64,000 bases of DNA from Paraburkholderia lycopersici (GCF_900096975.1 NZ_FMYQ01000006.1:62001-126000), one strand, 5' to 3'. Positions 28,571-37,993 are shown, counted from the first letter of the stretch. Translations and numbers: made by a program. The notes: a model not told the origin generated them from the sequence alone.

Positions 28571-28948
28571 ATGGAACGCCTTGCCCGCTTGCTGCCCTTT
28601 CGTCAATTCGGCCGTCTGCGCCACCTCCGCGGGATCGCCTCGTGTACGGTCCGGGAAGTGCGCGCCTCGGCTGCCGCGCTGAACGGCTCGCTCTTCGAGG
28701 ACACGCCAGACATGGTGGCGACCAGCACGGCAGACCTGCCTGCGCTGCCTTCGGCCCAGCCGGCGTTCGCGCGCGTTTCGCTCAACGGCGCGCTCAATAC
28801 CGGGCAGCCCATGCGGCGCGCGCCCGTGCGGGTCTACCAGGGCCCGTCGCGGCTCATTCTGGTCGGCACGGTAGACGCGGTTTGCCGCGCGATCGACCGC
28901 TGTATCGCCGAGCAGCACAGCGACCTGCCAGCGGCGCTCGCGAAGTAA
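28571..28948 (+). CDS. hypothetical protein, probably co-transcribed with lexA
   Basis: 125 residues, not recognised. The start ATG 28571 has GGAGAGA 4 bases upstream, a good ribosome site. The N-terminus is basic and hydrophobic (MERLARLLPFRQFGRLRHLRG); the C-terminal 45 residues look folded (RAPVRVYQGPSRLILVGTVD, then a helix with two Cys). No signal peptide or membrane helix is clear. It follows lexA by 33 bases with no hairpin between, so it is probably SOS-controlled. In pseudomonads a cell-division inhibitor follows lexA, but no SulA similarity is evident here. Confidence 0.75.
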   Translation: MERLARLLPFRQFGRLRHLRGIASCTVREVRASAAALNGSLFEDTPDMVATSTADLPALPSAQPAFARVSLNGALNTGQPMRRAPVRVYQGPSRLILVGTVDAVCRAIDRCIAEQHSDLPAALAK

Positions 28949-29062
28949 CCCCGCATGGCCTTCCTATGGGCCTTCCGATGCGACGGGGCGGCGCTCGGGA
29001 TCGTTTTCGCGGGTTTGCGGTCAACATCGTGTTTCAACGACTTGTCCGAAACCTCCCCCCCC

Positions 29063-29698
29063 ATGACGGAACCCCTCACGAACCCAGGTAAACCGCAAGG
29101 CTGGAAGAAGCCCGTCGCGATCACGGTCGCGGCCGTCGCGATCGTCGCCTTGCTCGGCTACGCTTATGCGTCGCCCTACATCGCGGTGAATCGCATGAAA
29201 GCCGCAGCGGACGCGCGCGACGCCGCCACGCTGAACCAGTACGTCGATTACCCCGCATTGCGCGTAAGCCTCAAGCAGCAGGTCGGCGACATGCTGCAGC
29301 GGCGCATCGGAGCGCAGCACAGCAGCAATCCGCTGCTGATTCTCGGCGCCGTGATCGGCGCGGCGCTCATTGGGCCGCTCGTGGACGCCTATGCCACGCC
29401 GGACGGCGTAACCGCACTGCTCAACGGCATGCCGCCCACGGGCAAGCCCGGCGAACGTCCTCAGGCGACGCCGCCAGCTTCCGAAGCGCCGCCCGCTCCC
29501 GCCGCGTCCGGCAACGGTACGCCCGAGCCCAGGCCGGTCACCACAGCCAGCTATCGCGGCCTCAACGAGTTTGCGCTCACATGGGATCGCAGCAACACGG
29601 GCGAGCACTATGCCGCCATCCTGCGGCGTCACGGGCTCTTCTCGTGGAAGCTCTCGGCGGTCGAGCTAAACGAAGGGAACGTCTCGGACAAAGACTGA
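29063..29698 (+). CDS. DUF2939 domain-containing membrane-anchored protein
   Basis: 211 residues. One N-terminal transmembrane helix (about 18-38, ITVAAVAIVALLGYAYA) anchors a periplasmic domain starting SPYIAVNRMKAAADARDAATLNQYVDYPALR, the DUF2939 pattern. A Pro/Ala-rich linker (about 120-165) divides it from a C-terminal segment. ATG 29063 is preferred over the in-frame 28955 because the upstream residues do not look like protein of this family. Function of DUF2939 is unknown. Confidence 0.82.
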   Translation: MTEPLTNPGKPQGWKKPVAITVAAVAIVALLGYAYASPYIAVNRMKAAADARDAATLNQYVDYPALRVSLKQQVGDMLQRRIGAQHSSNPLLILGAVIGAALIGPLVDAYATPDGVTALLNGMPPTGKPGERPQATPPASEAPPAPAASGNGTPEPRPVTTASYRGLNEFALTWDRSNTGEHYAAILRRHGLFSWKLSAVELNEGNVSDKD

Positions 29699-29803
29699 TT
29701 TGAAGCGAAAGCCGAATCGGACCGCCTTGGGGATGAACCGGCCCGCTGATGTCGCGCGGAACAGGTGCGCGACGCAGGCCGCATCCGTACTGCCGCATGC
29801 GCG

Positions 29804-30274
29804 TCAAGCAGCGGCTTGCTGCTGCTTCTCCTCAGCCGCCGACGAACATGCCACCAAAATGCTGCACGACACGCGGTCGAGCAGCGGCGTGTTGCCCGCA
29901 CCCATCCACCAGCGCGAGAGCCCCGTGCGGCAACGGTGGCCCACTACCACCAGATCGACATGGAGCTCGTTGGCCAGATTCGCGATTTCGTCGATCGGAT
30001 GTCCGAATGCAAAGTGCCCCTGCGTGCGCACGCCGCGCTCCGTTAGCCAGTCCACGCCTTCCTGGAGGATTTCGCGAGCCGTTTCCTCGAAGCGGCCGCA
30101 GGCCACATCGGTGAGCAGGCCCGCACTCTGTGCGATCGTCGAACGCATGTCGACAACCGAGAGCAGATGCGTTTCCGCCTGCAGATCGAGCGCGAGATCG
30201 GCGCCGCATCGTAGCGCCTTGCGGCCTTCGCGCGAGCCGTCGTAACAGAGCAGAATCTTTTTATAGCTCGCCAT
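29804..30274 (-). CDS. universal stress protein (UspA family)
   Basis: 156 residues with a single Usp domain. Begins MASYKKILLCYDGSREGRKAL; the ATP-binding loop G-x2-G-x9-G-x-T-like appears as VVGHRCRTGLSRWWMGAGNT, one residue short of the strict spacing. Likely binds ATP and acts in stress survival. Lone gene converging on the DUF2939 gene. Confidence 0.88.
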   Translation of the reverse strand: MASYKKILLCYDGSREGRKALRCGADLALDLQAETHLLSVVDMRSTIAQSAGLLTDVACGRFEETAREILQEGVDWLTERGVRTQGHFAFGHPIDEIANLANELHVDLVVVGHRCRTGLSRWWMGAGNTPLLDRVSCSILVACSSAAEEKQQQAAA

Positions 30275-30569
30275 GATCGCTTCTCCCTGCCCGCATGACT
30301 TGCAGGCTGTGCGGTTCCATGATGGTGCGCCGCAATTCCACACGCAAGGGTTGGAAAACGCCAGGTCGGCATCGGTAAACGCCATTCGCGCACGCAGCTT
30401 GCGCAAGGCGAATGCGTGCCGCGGCATGCATTCGCCTCGGGCGCGCCCGGGCTTCCGCGAAGCGACGCCCAGCCTGCTGCACGGCAATGCACTAGAATAG
30501 GCCGCCTCGTTTCGTGCGACGTTTCGTTCGATTCGCGCGACGCCCGTTCGACTCACGCTCAACCGGTCC

Positions 30570-31484
30570 ATGCCCGCACCCGCCATCGAATTCGAGCAGG
30601 TCATCAAACACTACGGAGACAGGACGGTCGTCAACGGCCTGTCGTTCAACGTCGTCCCCGGCGAATGCTTCGGACTGCTGGGTCCGAACGGCGCGGGAAA
30701 GACCACGACGCTGCGCATGCTCCTCGGCATCGTTTCGCCCGATGCCGGGCGCATCAGCCTGTGCGGCGAGCCGGTGCCGGCACGCGCGCGCCACGCGCGC
30801 CAGCGCGTGGGAGTCGTCCCGCAATTCGACAATCTCGACCCCGATTTCACCGTACGCGAGAACCTGCTCGTGTTCGGCCGCTACTTCGGCTTGTCCGCGC
30901 GCGAAACGCGCGCCCTCGTCGCGCCGCTGCTCGAATTCGCGCGCCTCGAAAGCAAAGCCGACGCGCGCGTCGGCGAACTCTCCGGCGGCATGCGACGGCG
31001 GCTCACGCTCGCTCGCGCCCTCGTAAACGATCCCGACGTGCTCGTGATGGACGAGCCCACCACGGGCCTCGACCCGCAGGCGCGCCACCTCATCTGGGAG
31101 CGGCTGCGCTCGCTGCTCGCGCGCGGCAAGACGATTCTTCTCACCACGCATTTCATGGAGGAGGCTGAACGGCTTTGCAACCGCGTCTGCGTGATCGAGG
31201 AAGGCCGCAAGATCGCCGAGGGTGCGCCCAAGGCGCTGATCGAATCGGAGATCGGGTGCGACGTGATCGAGGTGTACGGCCCGGACCCCGCCACGCTGCG
31301 CGAGGAACTCGCCGCCGACGCGAAACGCACCGAGATCAGCGGCGAAACGCTGTTCTGCTACGTCGACGACCCGGCGCCCGTGCATGCGAAGCTGCGCCAT
31401 CGCTCGGACCTGCGCTATCTGCACCGGCCCGCGAATCTCGAAGACGTGTTCCTGCGCCTCACGGGTCGCGAGATGCAGGACTAA
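30570..31484 (+). CDS. NodI-like ABC transporter ATP-binding protein
   Basis: 304 residues. Walker A GPNGAGKT (38-45), signature LSGGMRRRL, Walker [13 protein letters not shown] and H-loop TTHFMEEAE. Domain order and length match the NodI/DrrA export subfamily. With the next gene it forms a two-component exporter. In free-living Burkholderiaceae these pairs are not tied to nodulation; the cargo (lipid-linked sugar or drug) is unknown. ATG 30570 begins the fold. Confidence 0.9.
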   Translation: MPAPAIEFEQVIKHYGDRTVVNGLSFNVVPGECFGLLGPNGAGKTTTLRMLLGIVSPDAGRISLCGEPVPARARHARQRVGVVPQFDNLDPDFTVRENLLVFGRYFGLSARETRALVAPLLEFARLESKADARVGELSGGMRRRLTLARALVNDPDVLVMDEPTTGLDPQARHLIWERLRSLLARGKTILLTTHFMEEAERLCNRVCVIEEGRKIAEGAPKALIESEIGCDVIEVYGPDPATLREELAADAKRTEISGETLFCYVDDPAPVHAKLRHRSDLRYLHRPANLEDVFLRLTGREMQD

Positions 31485-31509
31485 CGGCGTACGGCTTGCC
31501 AAGGACACC

Positions 31510-32346
31510 ATGCAGACACGCACCAACAACCCGACTCCCGCACGCCCGGCCCTCGCGCCGATACGCGAGCCGCACGCCGCGCTGCCTTCGAACGCCACGC
31601 AATGGATCGCCGTGTGGCGGCGCAACTATCTGGTCTGGCGCAAGCTCGCCATCGCATCGATGTTCGGCAATCTCGCCGATCCGATGATCTACCTCTTCGG
31701 CCTCGGCTTCGGGCTCGGGCTCATGGTCGGGCACGTCGATGGCGTGTCGTACATCGCGTTTCTCGCGGCGGGCACGGTGTCGTCGTCGGTGATGATGTCG
31801 GCGAGCTTCGAGTCGATGTATTCGGGCTTTTCGCGCATGCACGTGCAGCGCACGTGGGAAGCGATCATGCACACGCCGCTTTCTCTTGGCGATATCGTGC
31901 TGGGCGAGGTGATGTGGGCCGCGAGCAAATCGATGCTGTCGGGCGCGGCGATCATGGTGGTGGCGGGCCTGCTCGGCTACGCGAGCTTTCCTTCGATGCT
32001 GCTCGCGCTACCCGTGATCGCGCTCGCGGGCCTCGCGTTCGCGAGCTGCGCGATGATCGTCACCGCGCTCGCGCCGTCCTACGACTTCTTCATGTTCTAT
32101 CAGACGCTCGTGCTCACGCCGATGCTGCTGCTCTCCGGCGTGTTCTTTCCGATCGCGCAATTGCCCGCCGCCGCGCAGCACGTCACGCTGATGCTGCCGC
32201 TCGCGCACGCGGTCGCGCTGATCCGCCCCGCCATGCTCGGCCGGCCCGTCGAGCAGGCCGGCCTGCACCTGCTCGTGCTCGCGATCTACGTGGTGGTGCC
32301 GTTCGCGATCGCTTCCGTGCTGTTCCGCCGGCGCATGATGCGCTGA
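31510..32346 (+). CDS. NodJ-like ABC transporter permease (ABC-2 type)
   Basis: 278 residues with six predicted membrane helices; matches the ABC-2/NodJ family ([45 protein letters not shown]). The first about 35 residues are Pro/Ala-rich and cytoplasmic. Located 25 bases after the ATPase gene, so co-transcribed. ATG 31510 follows AAGGACACC, which is a weak ribosome site. Confidence 0.9.
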   Translation: MQTRTNNPTPARPALAPIREPHAALPSNATQWIAVWRRNYLVWRKLAIASMFGNLADPMIYLFGLGFGLGLMVGHVDGVSYIAFLAAGTVSSSVMMSASFESMYSGFSRMHVQRTWEAIMHTPLSLGDIVLGEVMWAASKSMLSGAAIMVVAGLLGYASFPSMLLALPVIALAGLAFASCAMIVTALAPSYDFFMFYQTLVLTPMLLLSGVFFPIAQLPAAAQHVTLMLPLAHAVALIRPAMLGRPVEQAGLHLLVLAIYVVVPFAIASVLFRRRMMR

Positions 32347-32364
32347 ACGCGCACCGCGCGGCGT

Positions 32365-32787
32365 TCAGTCCTCGTCGTCGCCCCAGGGAATATCGACGTC
32401 CGAAATAAACGCGACCGTCGCGAACGGGCCGCCTTCCTGGCGGCCGATCTTGCCGTCGGCGCGATGCCATTCCACGCGGAACATCGTCGACTGGGTCTGC
32501 GCGAGCAGACGCACCGTGCGGATCTCTTCGGGATCCGACTCTTCCACCGGCCCGTCGAGCGAAACCAGCAGCGACTGCGGCCAAAGCCCCTCGGCCGGGT
32601 CGTAGATGCGATCGCCATCGGGAATCGACGTGTGCGCCTCGACGCCAATGGTCGCCGACGCCTCGACGATCATCTTGCCGAGCGCGCGCAGCACCGCCGT
32701 CGCGCGAGCCGAATTGGCCTGACGAATGGCGAGATCGCCGCGCGTGAGCGCCTGCTCGAGCTTCGGATTGGTTTTTTGCTGTGCCAT
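32365..32787 (-). CDS. hypothetical protein
   Basis: 140 residues, not recognised. A helical first half (MAQQKTNPKLEQALTRGDLAIRQANS) and a beta-rich acidic second half ending in IPWGDDED. Neutral to acidic overall, with no signal or membrane segment, so probably cytosolic. It converges on the NodJ-like gene with 18 bases between and is downstream of a permease on the same strand. Kept because codon use is typical and ATG 32787 is followed by a full-length frame. Confidence 0.7.
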   Translation of the reverse strand: MAQQKTNPKLEQALTRGDLAIRQANSARATAVLRALGKMIVEASATIGVEAHTSIPDGDRIYDPAEGLWPQSLLVSLDGPVEESDPEEIRTVRLLAQTQSTMFRVEWHRADGKIGRQEGGPFATVAFISDVDIPWGDDED

Positions 32788-32894
32788 GCTGGTTTTCGGG
32801 CCGTGGCCCGCTCCTTGGCGGACGGCATGCCGTCCGCGTATTACGTGAATGCCGACGCCTTGCTTCGCAAGGCGCCTGGCTGGTCCCGACGGCC

Positions 32895-33956
32895 CTAGAA
32901 GCCCAGCGCCACGGTCGCGAGACCCGCGACGACACCGAACAACACCACCGTCGCACCGACGATCGCGAGCATGCGCGGCCGGAACGAGCCCGCCAGCATC
33001 GCGAACGAAGGCACGCTCACGGGCGGCAGCGTCATCAGGAGCGCGCCTGCGGGCCCGACGCCCATGCCGAGCGCGAGCATCGCCTGGATGATGGGGACCT
33101 CGCCGGCCGTGGGAATTACGAACAACATGCCGACCACGGAGAAGGTGACGATCCAGCCGAGACTGCTCGTGACCTCCGGACCGATATGCGGAAAGAGCCA
33201 GGCGCGCGCGGCGCCGAGCAGCAGCACCAGCACGATGTACTCGGGCACGAGCCGTACGGCCATGCGCGCGAAGATGCGCGCCCAGCGCACGAACACGTTG
33301 CCGCCTTCGGCCTGTTGCTGCGTGAACTGCGCGAGACGGTCGTCGGCGGCGCGCGATTCCTCCGGCGTGACGAACCGGTTGCAGAGCCAGCCGAGGCCGA
33401 ACACCATCAGCAGACCCAGCGTGAGACGCAGCGCACTCCACTGCCAGCCGAGCACGAAGCCCATGAACACGAGCGTGGCGGGATTGAGCACCGAGTTGCC
33501 GAGCCAGAACGCGATCGCCCCGCCCGCCGACGCATTACGCGCACGCAGGCCCACGACCACGGGCGCGGCGCAGCAGGTGCACATCATGCCGGGCACCGCC
33601 AGCAAGCCGCCTGCCGCGACGCTGCCGAAGCCGCGCCTGCCAAGCACGCGCGCGACCCACTGCACGGGCAGGAGTGCCTGCACGGCAGACCCGAGCAACA
33701 GCCCGAGCACCATGGCCTGCCAGATCGCCTTGCCGTAGGCGAAGGCATAGTCGAGCGCCGCGGCGAACGACGGCGCAGGAGCGCTGGCCGCGCCGCCCAT
33801 CAGTATCGATTTGCCGATGGAGTGCGTCTCCTCGGCCGTGAACGCGCGGTGATAGTACGGAAACCACTTCACGTAGAAGAGACCGGCCACCGCCAGCAAA
33901 ATGAAGATGGGCCAGCCGTACGACGGGGGCGATTGCGCGGGACGTGCGCTCGTCAT
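32895..33956 (-). CDS. DUF318/ArsP-type permease
   Basis: 353 residues with about eight to ten membrane helices. The segment PGMMCTCCAAPVVVGLR, with three clustered cysteines in a helix, and the PTAGEVPIIQAML stretch identify the DUF318 permease family, which includes ArsP-type organoarsenical exporters. The Cys cluster suggests a metal or metalloid substrate, but that is inference. ATG 33956 follows GAGAAAC. No regulator such as ArsR is adjacent. Confidence 0.85.
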   Translation of the reverse strand: MTSARPAQSPPSYGWPIFILLAVAGLFYVKWFPYYHRAFTAEETHSIGKSILMGGAASAPAPSFAAALDYAFAYGKAIWQAMVLGLLLGSAVQALLPVQWVARVLGRRGFGSVAAGGLLAVPGMMCTCCAAPVVVGLRARNASAGGAIAFWLGNSVLNPATLVFMGFVLGWQWSALRLTLGLLMVFGLGWLCNRFVTPEESRAADDRLAQFTQQQAEGGNVFVRWARIFARMAVRLVPEYIVLVLLLGAARAWLFPHIGPEVTSSLGWIVTFSVVGMLFVIPTAGEVPIIQAMLALGMGVGPAGALLMTLPPVSVPSFAMLAGSFRPRMLAIVGATVVLFGVVAGLATVALGF

Positions 33957-34143
33957 TGTGAAGTTTCTCCATGAATGAGCGGATCTGGGCGGCTGGCGGG
34001 ACAGCGACCGCGCTTTTCGCGCGTCGCGTGATGGCGCCCCGGCCGGCGCAAGCTGGATCGTAGTGTATGCCTTGCGAATCGCCAACGACTTTGGTGCAAA
34101 CGCGGCTGACGCGGCTCCGCCGGCCAGGCACCGGGGCGGATCG

Positions 34144-34189
34144 CCTCGGCGCCTGGCAGCTCGCGAACAGCCGCCGCCTGGCGCCGAGG
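34144..34189. repeat. inverted repeat after the aldo/keto reductase gene
   Basis: CCTCGGCGCC (34144-34153) and GGCGCCGAGG (34180-34189) are perfect 10-bp complements, 26 bases apart, 6 bases beyond the reductase stop. No T run follows, so it may be a weak terminator or an mRNA end protector. Confidence 0.6.
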
Positions 34190-34194
34190 GCGCG

Positions 34195-35247
34195 TTACGG
34201 CGCGGGGTTCGGCTGCTGCTCGTGCAGCGCGTCGATCTGCGCAAGCAGTTCGGGCGTGAGCTTCACGTCGGCGCTGGCAATATTTTCCTTCAGCTGATCG
34301 AGCGAGGTCGCGCCGATCAGATTGCTCGTGACGAACGGCCGGCTGTTGACGAACGCGAGCGCGAACTGGGCGGACGTATAGCCGTGTGTACGGGCGAGAT
34401 CCACATAACGCGAGGTCGCGGCCACCGATTCAGGCTTGCTGTAGCGCTTGAAGCGCTCGAACCGCGTGATGCGCGCGCCTTCCGGCCGCGCCCCGCCCTC
34501 GTACTTGCCCGAGAGCCAGCCGAACGCGAGCGGCGAATACGCGAGCAGGCCCACGCCTTCGCGATGCGTAAATTCCGAGAGACCGCTTTCGAACGTGCGG
34601 TTGAGCAGGCTGTACGGATTCTGGATGCTGACGATACGTGGCAGCCCGAGCTTTTCCGCCGCGCGCAGGAATTGCGCCACGCCCCAAGGCGTCTCGTTCG
34701 ACACGCCGATGTGGCGGACCTTGCCGGCCTTCACGAAATCCGCGAGTACGCTGAGCGTTTCCTCGATCGGCACCGTGCAGGCGTCGTCGATATACGGATA
34801 GACGTTCCGGCCAAACGTCATCGTGCTGCGGTCGGGCCAGTGCAGCTGATAGAGGTCGACGTAATCGGTCTGCAGGCGCTTGAGGCTGCCGTCGAGCGCC
34901 TCGGTGAGATTCTTGCGGTCGAACTGGTTCTGCGGTCCGCGAATGTGCTGCGGATTGTGCGGCTGGCGCGCCGGGCCCGCGATCTTGGTGGCGAGCACGA
35001 TGCGCTCGCGCGCCGCGCGATGCTGCGCGAGCCACGTCCCGATGAAGCGCTCGGTCTGGCCCTGGGTCTCGGGGCGCGGCGGCACGGGGTACATTTCCGC
35101 GGCATCGACCAGGGTGACGCCGTGGTCGAGTGCATAGTCGATCTGCTCGTGCGCCTCGCGCTCCGTGTTTTGCTCGCCCCACGTCATCGTGCCGAGCCCG
35201 ATCAGGCTCACCTTGACGTCGCTATCGCCGAGTGTGCGGTATTCCAT
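34195..35247 (-). CDS. aldo/keto reductase (Tas-like)
   Basis: 350 residues, a TIM-barrel NADPH-dependent oxidoreductase of the Tas group. Catalytic residues appear in order: Asp in LVDAAEMYP (with Tyr), Lys in IVLATKIAG and His in LYQLHWPDRS; the NADPH site is at the C-terminal LIGATSLDQLKEN. ATG 35247 (MEYRTLGDSDVKVSLIGLGTM) is the family's usual beginning; the in-frame codon at 35292 adds unrelated residues. Substrate unknown. Confidence 0.92.
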   Translation of the reverse strand: MEYRTLGDSDVKVSLIGLGTMTWGEQNTEREAHEQIDYALDHGVTLVDAAEMYPVPPRPETQGQTERFIGTWLAQHRAARERIVLATKIAGPARQPHNPQHIRGPQNQFDRKNLTEALDGSLKRLQTDYVDLYQLHWPDRSTMTFGRNVYPYIDDACTVPIEETLSVLADFVKAGKVRHIGVSNETPWGVAQFLRAAEKLGLPRIVSIQNPYSLLNRTFESGLSEFTHREGVGLLAYSPLAFGWLSGKYEGGARPEGARITRFERFKRYSKPESVAATSRYVDLARTHGYTSAQFALAFVNSRPFVTSNLIGATSLDQLKENIASADVKLTPELLAQIDALHEQQPNPAP

Positions 35248-35352
35248 CGAAACGTTGTCCAGTACAGTTAGGGAGAACGGCGAAACTACCACGGCGCGAA
35301 AAATTTTTCAGGAGGTGCTGAATCCACGGGCCGCCGCCACGGCGCTGCCGGT

Positions 35353-35384
35353 AAAAAAAACCGGACGCGGCAGCGCCGGTCCGG
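35353..35384 (-). terminator. terminator of the RcnB-like gene
   Basis: On the minus strand CCGGAC (35384-35379) pairs with GTCCGG (35366-35361), then T8 (35360-35353). Confidence 0.8.
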
Positions 35385-35415
35385 CCTCAGACGGGATGCC
35401 GCGCGGCATCGAAGG

Positions 35416-35745
35416 TTACGGTCCGACGCGCTCGACGACCCAGTTCGAATTGCGCACCAGATAATACTGACCGCCCGCGCCGACCCAGTGATAGCCGCGC
35501 GGCGGCGGCTTGAGGTGGTACTGGCGCCAGTCGTCGATCACGTACTGGCGATCACGGTATTCGGCCGGGACGCGTTCGCCCTTGCCCCAGTGGGGCGGCG
35601 GCATGTCGGGCGGCGGGGGGTGATTGGGCGGCGGCCCGCCACGGTATTCGTTCGGACCCGGATGAGGCTGCTGCGCGAACGTCGACGTCGACGCAAGCAG
35701 GGCTGGAATTGCCAGTGCAGCGAGAAGCGTGAATCCTTTGTTCAT
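35416..35745 (-). CDS. RcnB-family periplasmic protein
   Basis: 109 residues with a Sec signal (cleavage near TFA-QQ, residue 24). A Pro/His-rich segment (PPPNHPPPPDMPPPHW) leads to the RcnB core VPAEYRDRQYVIDDWRQYHL and RGYHWVGAGGQYYLV. RcnB proteins help nickel/cobalt balance in E. coli; in beta-proteobacteria many copies exist with unproven roles. GAGGTGAAG precedes the ATG. Monocistronic, ending at the terminator 35353-35384. Confidence 0.87.
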   Translation of the reverse strand: MNKGFTLLAALAIPALLASTSTFAQQPHPGPNEYRGGPPPNHPPPPDMPPPHWGKGERVPAEYRDRQYVIDDWRQYHLKPPPRGYHWVGAGGQYYLVRNSNWVVERVGP

Positions 35746-35905
35746 TCTTCACCTCCTGGTTAGCCTGACGCAAAGCCATGGTAGTGCAGATCGCCTGAGC
35801 GCCTGCGCAAACCGGGCAGCACGTCCCGGACCGGACCCGGCAAGCCGGAACGCGGTTCGCCGCAGACGTGCCAGAATCCCCGAAGCGCCCACGAGGAGGA
35901 CACGC

Positions 35906-36148
35906 ATGGAAAACCGACGCACCTACGAATACATGGGATTCGACATGACGGCCGGCGTGGACGGCGACCACGAAGCCGGCTTCTTCATCTCGACGCAGAC
36001 GTTCCGCAGCCTCACGGACAGCGAAAGCGGCGCCGTGCCCGTAGACGGCATCGCCACCGGCCGCTTCCCGACCCAGGACAACGCGTTCGACGCCGCGTTC
36101 GACCGCATTCGCGAGGCTATCGACCAGCGTGTGCGCGCCGCGTCCTGA
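35906..36148 (+). CDS. hypothetical small cytosolic protein
   Basis: 80 residues, not recognised. The start ATG 35906 has a strong GAGGAGGA site. The sequence is acidic, with a beta-strand-like first half (YEYMGFDMTAGV; AGFFISTQTFRS) and a helical C-terminus (NAFDAAFDRIREAIDQRV). No export signal. Monocistronic; shares a bidirectional terminator with the next gene. Confidence 0.75.
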   Translation: MENRRTYEYMGFDMTAGVDGDHEAGFFISTQTFRSLTDSESGAVPVDGIATGRFPTQDNAFDAAFDRIREAIDQRVRAAS

Positions 36149-36205
36149 ACGCCGCCCCAAGACCCCAGGAGGTGCCGCACACCCTCAACGCATGTCCAAA
36201 AAACA

Positions 36206-36236
36206 AAAGCCGGATGTCGTCGACATCCGGCTTTCA
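36206..36236. terminator. bidirectional terminator
   Basis: AAAGCCGGATGTC (36206-36218) pairs perfectly with GACATCCGGCTTT (36222-36234), with A-rich bases to the left and T bases to the right, between convergent small genes. Confidence 0.85.
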
Positions 36237-36277
36237 TGCCGCCCGGCTCGCGGGCGGCGCGGCAACTTCAGCGCGGC

Positions 36278-36550
36278 TTACTGTCCAAAGTAGACCGATT
36301 GCGGGCCTGCGGCCTTCACGTGGCTGCCCGACTGCGAAGCCGAGCCGGTAACGCCGCCGTATGCCGTCTGGGCGCCCTGGTCCTGGGCACGCTCCGCCGC
36401 AACGGTCTGTGCGCTCTGGCCGCGTTGCGAAGCAGGCGCGCCAACATCCGGGCGATAGAACGGTGCAGGGCCATAGCCGCTCGCGAACGCCGGAGCGGCA
36501 ACAGAAGCGGTAGCTGCGACCAGCAGCGCTGCGATCAGTTTGGTCTTCAT
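36278..36550 (-). CDS. hypothetical small exported protein
   Basis: 90 residues with a clear Sec signal (MKTKLIAALLVAATASVA, cleavage near AFA-SG, residue 23). The mature 67 residues are Gly/Ala/Ser/Gln-rich and probably extended (GYGPAPFYRPDVGAPASQRG; a TAYGGVTGSASQSGS stretch). No cysteines. It resembles small periplasmic proteins common in Burkholderia that have no assigned role. GGAGTCCACC before the ATG. Its upstream region has an imperfect 16-bp direct repeat (36655-36710). Confidence 0.75.
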   Translation of the reverse strand: MKTKLIAALLVAATASVAAPAFASGYGPAPFYRPDVGAPASQRGQSAQTVAAERAQDQGAQTAYGGVTGSASQSGSHVKAAGPQSVYFGQ

Positions 36551-36956
36551 GGTGGACTCCAATATCAGGTTCAATTGCGGATCGGGATGGCGCCGCGCCT
36601 GGGAGGTCAGAGCCCATGAGCTGCGTCAACGGAACCTAGTGTATACACCTACTATCGGGAAATAATCGCGATAATCCGAATTTACTATTCTGCATTCGGA
36701 AACAATCGCGTCAGGCAATTCCGACGGGGCTGAGCGACGAACAGACCCTAAAAGCACGTCACAAAAAATTTGCGCGACGCACCAAATCTGGCGCGTATCA
36801 CATACTTTCAGCAGGGTTTTTCATGGCGCGAACGTCCGCTGGGAGCGCTTCCTGTCCGGCGGCGGCCGAATTGGCGCAGCGCATAAAGGGCCGGAGTGGC
36901 CGCCCGCGCATGCGCTAAAATGCAAGGTTGATCCACGTCAGCCGCCTGCCATTGCC
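36551..36956. other. gene-free interval upstream of the exported protein and dusA
   Basis: About 400 bases. The part near 36640-36800 is markedly AT-rich compared with its surroundings and contains the direct repeats described below. It is divergent promoter space for the exported protein gene (left) and dusA (right). No coding frame is convincing. Confidence 0.55.
36655..36710. repeat. imperfect direct repeat in the upstream region of the small exported protein gene
   Basis: TCGGGAAATAATCGCG (36655-36670) and TCGGAAACAATCGCG (36696-36710) share TCGG-AAA-Y-AATCGCG; they are 40 bases apart, near four helical turns. Possible regulator sites; no known motif is recognised. Confidence 0.4.
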
Positions 36957-37958
36957 ATGTCCGCCACCCGTCAAGCCAGCCCCCGCCGCGTTTCCGTCGC
37001 GCCGATGATGGACTGGACCGATCGCCACTGCCGCTCGCTGCATCGCTTCATTTCCCGGCACACGTGGCTGTATACGGAGATGGTGACGACGGGCGCCCTG
37101 CTCCACGGCGATGTACCGCGTCATCTAGCCTTCACGCCGGCCGAGGCGCCGGTCGCGCTCCAGCTCGGCGGCAGCGAGCCCGAAGACCTCGCGCGCGCGG
37201 CGAAGCTCGGAGAACAGTGGGGCTATGACGAAATCAATTTGAATTGCGGCTGCCCTTCCGAGCGCGTGCAGCGCGGCGCCTTCGGCGCATGCCTCATGAA
37301 CGAGCCGCAGCTCGTGGCCGATTGCGTGAAGGCGATGCGCGACGTCGTGTCGGTGCCGGTCACGGTCAAGCACCGCATTGGCGTCGATGCGGTGGAGGAC
37401 TATGCGTTCGTGCGGGATTTCGTCGGTACGATCGCCGAAGCGGGCTGCGAGGTGTTCGTCGTCCACGCGCGCAACGCGATCCTGAAGGGTCTGAGCCCGA
37501 AGGAAAACCGCGAGATTCCGCCGCTCAAGTACGACTACGCGTATCAACTCAAGCGCGACTTCCCGCAGCTCGAAATCGTCATCAACGGCGGTATCAAGAC
37601 GCTGGATGAAGCGGAACAGCATTTGCAGCACGTCGACGGCGTGATGCTGGGCCGCGAGGCCTACCACAACCCCTTCGTGCTCGCCGACGTCGACATGCGC
37701 TTCTATGGGGCGACGCAAGCACCGATCACGCGCGAGCAGGTGGAAGCCAGGCTCATCGAGTACTGTGCGAGCGAAATCGCGCGCGGCACGTTCCTCGGCG
37801 CGATCACGCGCCATGCGCTGGGTCTCTATCGCGGCGTGGCCGGCGCACGCGGATGGCGCCGCGTGCTCTCCGACAGCCGCAAGCTCGCGAAAGCCGATCT
37901 CGCCATCTTCGACGAAGCCCGCGAGCATCTGCGTGTTCCGGATGAAATTGTTGAATAA
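36957..37958 (+). CDS. dusA: tRNA-dihydrouridine(20/20a) synthase DusA
   Basis: 333 residues, an FMN-dependent reductase placing dihydrouridine in the D-loop of tRNAs. Begins with RRVSVAPMMDWTDRHCR; the catalytic Cys is in NLNCGCPSERVQ and the FMN contacts in VTVKHRIGVD, VHAR and INGGI. The segment FGACLMNEPQL is typical of the DusA subgroup. Lies just upstream of tRNA-His, but the tRNA has its own -10 element. Confidence 0.95.
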   Translation: MSATRQASPRRVSVAPMMDWTDRHCRSLHRFISRHTWLYTEMVTTGALLHGDVPRHLAFTPAEAPVALQLGGSEPEDLARAAKLGEQWGYDEINLNCGCPSERVQRGAFGACLMNEPQLVADCVKAMRDVVSVPVTVKHRIGVDAVEDYAFVRDFVGTIAEAGCEVFVVHARNAILKGLSPKENREIPPLKYDYAYQLKRDFPQLEIVINGGIKTLDEAEQHLQHVDGVMLGREAYHNPFVLADVDMRFYGATQAPITREQVEARLIEYCASEIARGTFLGAITRHALGLYRGVAGARGWRRVLSDSRKLAKADLAIFDEAREHLRVPDEIVE

Positions 37959-37987
37959 AGGGCTAGGCAAGCACGCTTTGGCGTGTA

Positions 37988-37993
37988 TATAAT
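37988..37993 (+). promoter_or_regulatory. -10 element of the tRNA-His gene
   Basis: Consensus TATAAT about 54 bases before the tRNA; the -35 position (37965-37970) is poor, AGGCAA. Confidence 0.5.
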
